Assembly: GCF_030506325.1 (NCBI RefSeq)
Contig: NZ_CP120683.1
Span: 2,170,001 to 2,234,000, forward strand
Source of the DNA: Tunicatimonas pelagia
Lineage (GTDB): Bacteria; Bacteroidota; Bacteroidia; Cytophagales; Cyclobacteriaceae
Length of the DNA: 64,000 bases
Direction: 5' to 3'
Shown: piece after piece, positions 61,390 through 64,000 of the stretch
How positions within the stretch are numbered: the first letter of the stretch is position 1
Layout: every line of letters begins with the position of its first letter
Notes under the pieces: model-generated
Databases searched by the model: none
Seen by the model: the letters and a program-made list of their open reading frames with translations, nothing else
Told to the model about the DNA's origin: nothing
Translations under genes and position numbers: made by a program

Positions 61390-62715
61390 ATGGCATTTTT
61401 CAAAATTGAAGGCGGACACGCTCTGAAGGGCGAAATTATTCCGCAGGGGGCAAAGAATGAATCTTTGCAGATATTATGCGCGGTGCTACTCACCCCTGAG
61501 CCGGTTACCATCCACAAAGTACCCAACATCCGCGATGTTAATAAGCTGATTGAACTGCTAGGTTCAATGGGAGTAGAAGTAGAGAAGCTGGATGAGGAAT
61601 CGTACCGCTTTACGGCTAAAAACGTAGATATTAACTATCTGAATACTCCCGAATATAAACAGCAAGCCGCTTCATTACGCGGCTCCATTATGGTGATGGG
61701 TCCTCTACTCGCTCGCTTTGGCGAAGCCTCGCTACCTAAACCCGGAGGTGATAAAATTGGTCGCCGTCGTTTGGATACGCACTTTTTGGGCTTCGAGAAG
61801 CTAGGAGCCAAATTCAACTACGATACCCAAGATAGTTACTACACTATTGATGCCTCGAATCTGAAAGGCACCTACATGCTGTTGGATGAGGCCAGCGTAA
61901 CCGGCACGGCTAATATTGTAATGGCCGCTAGCATGGCCGAGGGCGAAACAACCATCTACAATGCTGCTTGCGAACCCTACTTGCAGCAGCTCTGCGAAAT
62001 GCTAAACCGCATGGGAGCTAAGATTTCAGGCGTAGGCTCTAACTTGCTTAGAATTGAGGGCGTTTCTTCACTGAAGGGTACGGAGCATACTATGCTACCC
62101 GACATGATTGAGGTGGGAAGCTTCATTGGTTTAGCCGCCATGACTGGCTCAGACATCACCATTAAAGGAGCCGGAGTTCATCAACTGGGAGTTATTCCCG
62201 CTACCTTCCGCAAGCTGGGAATCAATTTTGATGTGAATGGCAATGATATTCACGTCTACGATAACGAGCACTACGAAATAGACACGTTCATTGATGGCTC
62301 CATCATGACTATTGCCGATGCCCCCTGGCCCGGACTGACTCCCGATTTGCTGAGTATTATTTTGGTGGTGGCTACTCAAGCTAAGGGTACGGTGCTTATT
62401 CATCAGAAGATGTTTGAGAGCCGTTTGTTTTTTGTGGATAAACTCATTGATATGGGAGCGCAGATCATTCTTTGCGACCCGCACCGCGCTACCGTTATTG
62501 GTTTAGACCGTTCCCAGTCGTTGCGGGGGTTGTCAATGACTTCGCCCGATATTCGCGCCGGAGTTTCTCTACTAATTGCTGCCCTTTCGGCCGAAGGAGA
62601 AAGCCTGATCTATAATATTGAGCAGATTGATCGGGGCTACCAAAACATTCACCAGCGGCTGCAAAACCTGGGTGCCCAGGTAGAACGCTACGATAGTGCG
62701 GTGTTCACCAAATAA
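61390..62715 (+). CDS. murA: UDP-N-acetylglucosamine 1-carboxyvinyltransferase
   Basis: The 441-residue enzyme starts peptidoglycan synthesis by adding enolpyruvate to UDP-GlcNAc. The inverse alpha/beta barrel with repeated motifs and GAKNESLQILCAVLL is intact. The loop that in E. coli carries Cys115 (PGGCxIGxRP) here reads KPGGDKIGRRRLDTH with Asp121, a change known to make MurA insensitive to fosfomycin. It is 3 bp downstream of the DUF4290 gene. Confidence 0.97.
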   Translation: MAFFKIEGGHALKGEIIPQGAKNESLQILCAVLLTPEPVTIHKVPNIRDVNKLIELLGSMGVEVEKLDEESYRFTAKNVDINYLNTPEYKQQAASLRGSIMVMGPLLARFGEASLPKPGGDKIGRRRLDTHFLGFEKLGAKFNYDTQDSYYTIDASNLKGTYMLLDEASVTGTANIVMAASMAEGETTIYNAACEPYLQQLCEMLNRMGAKISGVGSNLLRIEGVSSLKGTEHTMLPDMIEVGSFIGLAAMTGSDITIKGAGVHQLGVIPATFRKLGINFDVNGNDIHVYDNEHYEIDTFIDGSIMTIADAPWPGLTPDLLSIILVVATQAKGTVLIHQKMFESRLFFVDKLIDMGAQIILCDPHRATVIGLDRSQSLRGLSMTSPDIRAGVSLLIAALSAEGESLIYNIEQIDRGYQNIHQRLQNLGAQVERYDSAVFTK

Positions 62716-62733
62716 TCTGCTAGAGAAAGCTGC

Positions 62734-62955
62734 TTAGTTCAAAAGTATTTTTCTGAGCTTAGCAAATGCATCGTAAGAGAGATGTAACTGACCAGTACTT
62801 GGTGCACTAGCTCCATTTTTCTTCTCGAAAAATCCGTACTTAATCTCGTCAATTAATACCTGACCTTCATCATTTTCGTAGATCTGGCTACCACCTGAGA
62901 TCACTCTTCCGTGTACTCGTTCCTGGCGGCTTAGAGCCTTTACAATTTTTTTCAT
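62734..62955 (-). CDS. Small hypothetical protein
   Basis: 73 residues, Lys-rich at both ends, with ISGGSQIYENDEGQVLIDEI in the middle; no known motif. Convergent with murA, 18 bp away. Its codon use looks normal for the region. It could be a genuine small protein, but nothing shows its role. Confidence 0.5.
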   Translation of the reverse strand: MKKIVKALSRQERVHGRVISGGSQIYENDEGQVLIDEIKYGFFEKKNGASAPSTGQLHLSYDAFAKLRKILLN

Positions 62956-63200
62956 GGTAGTATAATTAGAGGGCGTTTAATTATTATTAACCTCAATATT
63001 TGCTCCTACAAGGGCCAGCTTCTCGGTAATCTCTCGCGAAAACTTAGTCAGTTCTTACATCAGGGGTAAGAATGAGGTGGGGAACAAAACTGTTGAGGGC
63101 AATGCTAATTTGATGTCTAACTTATAGATAAACCGCTGAAAAGAAAAATAAATTCTTCTTTCATTCACCAGAAGTACAATTAACTATCATGGTAAATGAA

Positions 63201-64000
63201 CTACTGCTCATCCATTAACTGAAGATCTTTTATTTCCAGTTGTAAGGTAGTTTTGCCATTGTAATGATTCTCAGTTACGGAATACGCCATTTTGAATGGC
63301 TGATTCTTCTGCACAAGATCATACAAATGGGGCATCCGGAAGCCAATGGCATTTAGCGGGGCGCAACCGTTTTGGCAAACCTCAAGCTTCAGGTGTTGCT
63401 CTCGTAATAAACGAGCTTGGTTGGCAATATGCAGATTTTCACTGACAAACACCGGACGCATATTGCCGGGGCCAAAGGGAGCCATCTGCCGAATAATATT
63501 ATACAATTTGGGAGTCACCTCCGTAAGCGAAATCATCATATCTACCGGAACCTGCGGCACCCTTTGCTCTTCGGTAATGCGCTCGGCAACAGCCTGCTCA
63601 AACCGCTCCCGAAATTTTGATACATTTTCTACCTTCAACGTTAGCCCTGCTGCACTGGCATGACCACCAAACTGCTCTAGCAAATCAGCGCAGGCAGCAA
63701 TTGCATCATGTACATCAAACCCTTCTACCGAACGAGCCGAGCCAGTAGCTTTTCCGTTCGATTCGGTAAGAATAATGGTAGGACGATAATGCTTCTCGAT
63801 ACAGCGCGAGGCCACTATGCCGACTACTCCTTTGTGCCAGTCTTGATTAAACAAGACCGTGCTCCGCGCCTCCTTCAACTGCTGGTCGGCTTTAATCATA
63901 CTCAGTGCCTGATCGGTAATACTACTATCGAAGTGGCGACGTTCGGCATTCTTCTGATGCAACGCATCGGCGTACTGAAAGGCTTTTTCCTCATCTTGTT
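63201..64000 (-). CDS. recJ: Single-stranded-DNA-specific exonuclease RecJ, 5' end outside window
   Basis: The frame is open from the right edge, so only about 266 C-terminal residues are present. DHHA1-type motifs are clear: KGVVGIVASRCIEKHYRPTI, GSARSVEGFDVHDAI and EQFGGHASAAGLTLKVE, then the OB-like domain (MAPFGPGNMRPVFVSENLHI). RecJ degrades single-stranded DNA 5' to 3' in recombination and mismatch repair. The N-terminal DHH motif lies beyond the window. Confidence 0.95.
   Translation of the reverse strand, partial: QDEEKAFQYADALHQKNAERRHFDSSITDQALSMIKADQQLKEARSTVLFNQDWHKGVVGIVASRCIEKHYRPTIILTESNGKATGSARSVEGFDVHDAIAACADLLEQFGGHASAAGLTLKVENVSKFRERFEQAVAERITEEQRVPQVPVDMMISLTEVTPKLYNIIRQMAPFGPGNMRPVFVSENLHIANQARLLREQHLKLEVCQNGCAPLNAIGFRMPHLYDLVQKNQPFKMAYSVTENHYNGKTTLQLEIKDLQLMDEQ

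Noticed and set aside
1-64000. CRISPR arrays, tRNA or rRNA genes, prophage
   Set aside because: No regularly spaced identical repeats, no tRNA-like cloverleaf with CCA end and no phage structural genes were seen on reading both strands.

Overview
The window looks like chromosomal DNA of a Bacteroidota bacterium, most likely a marine or biofilm-dwelling member of the Cytophagales. The evidence is the set of Bacteroidota-type genes (DUF4290 next to murA, DUF2911, DUF2279, M56/BlaI pair, many short lipoproteins), a -7 element of the TAnnTTTG type upstream of rpsT, and few Shine-Dalgarno sequences. No rRNA, tRNA, CRISPR array or prophage was seen.

Layout. 1-13 kb: a truncated HlyD-type efflux adaptor, an alpha/beta hydrolase, lipoproteins of unknown role, an agarase-like secreted protein, a VOC protein, the selenium pair mnmH-selD, a DAACS symporter, a DUF2911 protein and a membrane-anchored AraC regulator. 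13-16.6 kb: a decaying accessory stretch with a Uma2 protein, a frameshifted DinB/DUF1572 gene, AT-rich orphan genes, and an antitoxin whose ParE-type toxin has an in-frame stop. 16.6-30.2 kb: mostly housekeeping genes (ogt, a TIM-barrel isomerase, a fatty-acid desaturase, ispF, nuoD, thyA, ispE, fabI) with a RES/Xre toxin-antitoxin pair and a GAF receptor. 30.2-32.3 kb: a type II restriction-modification system (Eco47II-like nuclease plus a 5-methylcytosine methyltransferase carrying its own N-terminal HTH), with a matching inverted repeat just upstream of the methyltransferase start. 32.3-35.5 kb: a three-gene unit (DUF418 membrane protein, BlaI/MecI-type repressor, M56 metalloprotease fused to an amidase_3-like ectodomain) behind a perfect BlaI-type palindrome.

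35.8-50.4 kb: a surface-polysaccharide locus made of two convergent operons. The rightward operon has an aminotransferase, WbqC, a left-handed beta-helix acyltransferase, a beta-propeller protein, a StrG-like dioxygenase and two family 2 glycosyltransferases. These two share a 376-bp segment with one mismatch and are separated by a MITE-like element. The leftward operon has a Wzm/Wzt ABC exporter, an oxidoreductase, a FemAB/GNAT-like acyltransferase, a formyltransferase, a second aminotransferase and a CgeB-like glycosyltransferase. A sulfotransferase follows. Together they suggest an ABC-exported glycan containing modified amino sugars (N-formyl or N-acyl).

50.4-64 kb: a peroxiredoxin-like gene split by a complete 1581-bp insertion sequence with a 9-bp target duplication; a Big_2/DM13 lipoprotein with a beta-barrel and a secreted dienelactone hydrolase; then radC, rpsT, a UvrD-type helicase, DUF4290, murA (with Asp at the fosfomycin-target Cys position) and the 3' part of recJ.

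The most unusual item is the M56-amidase fusion. Its amidase domain keeps the metal-ligand motifs but has Asn in place of the usual catalytic Glu, and it sits beside a BlaI-like repressor and operator. This suggests a BlaR1-like signalling system that senses peptidoglycan with a catalytically dead amidase domain.
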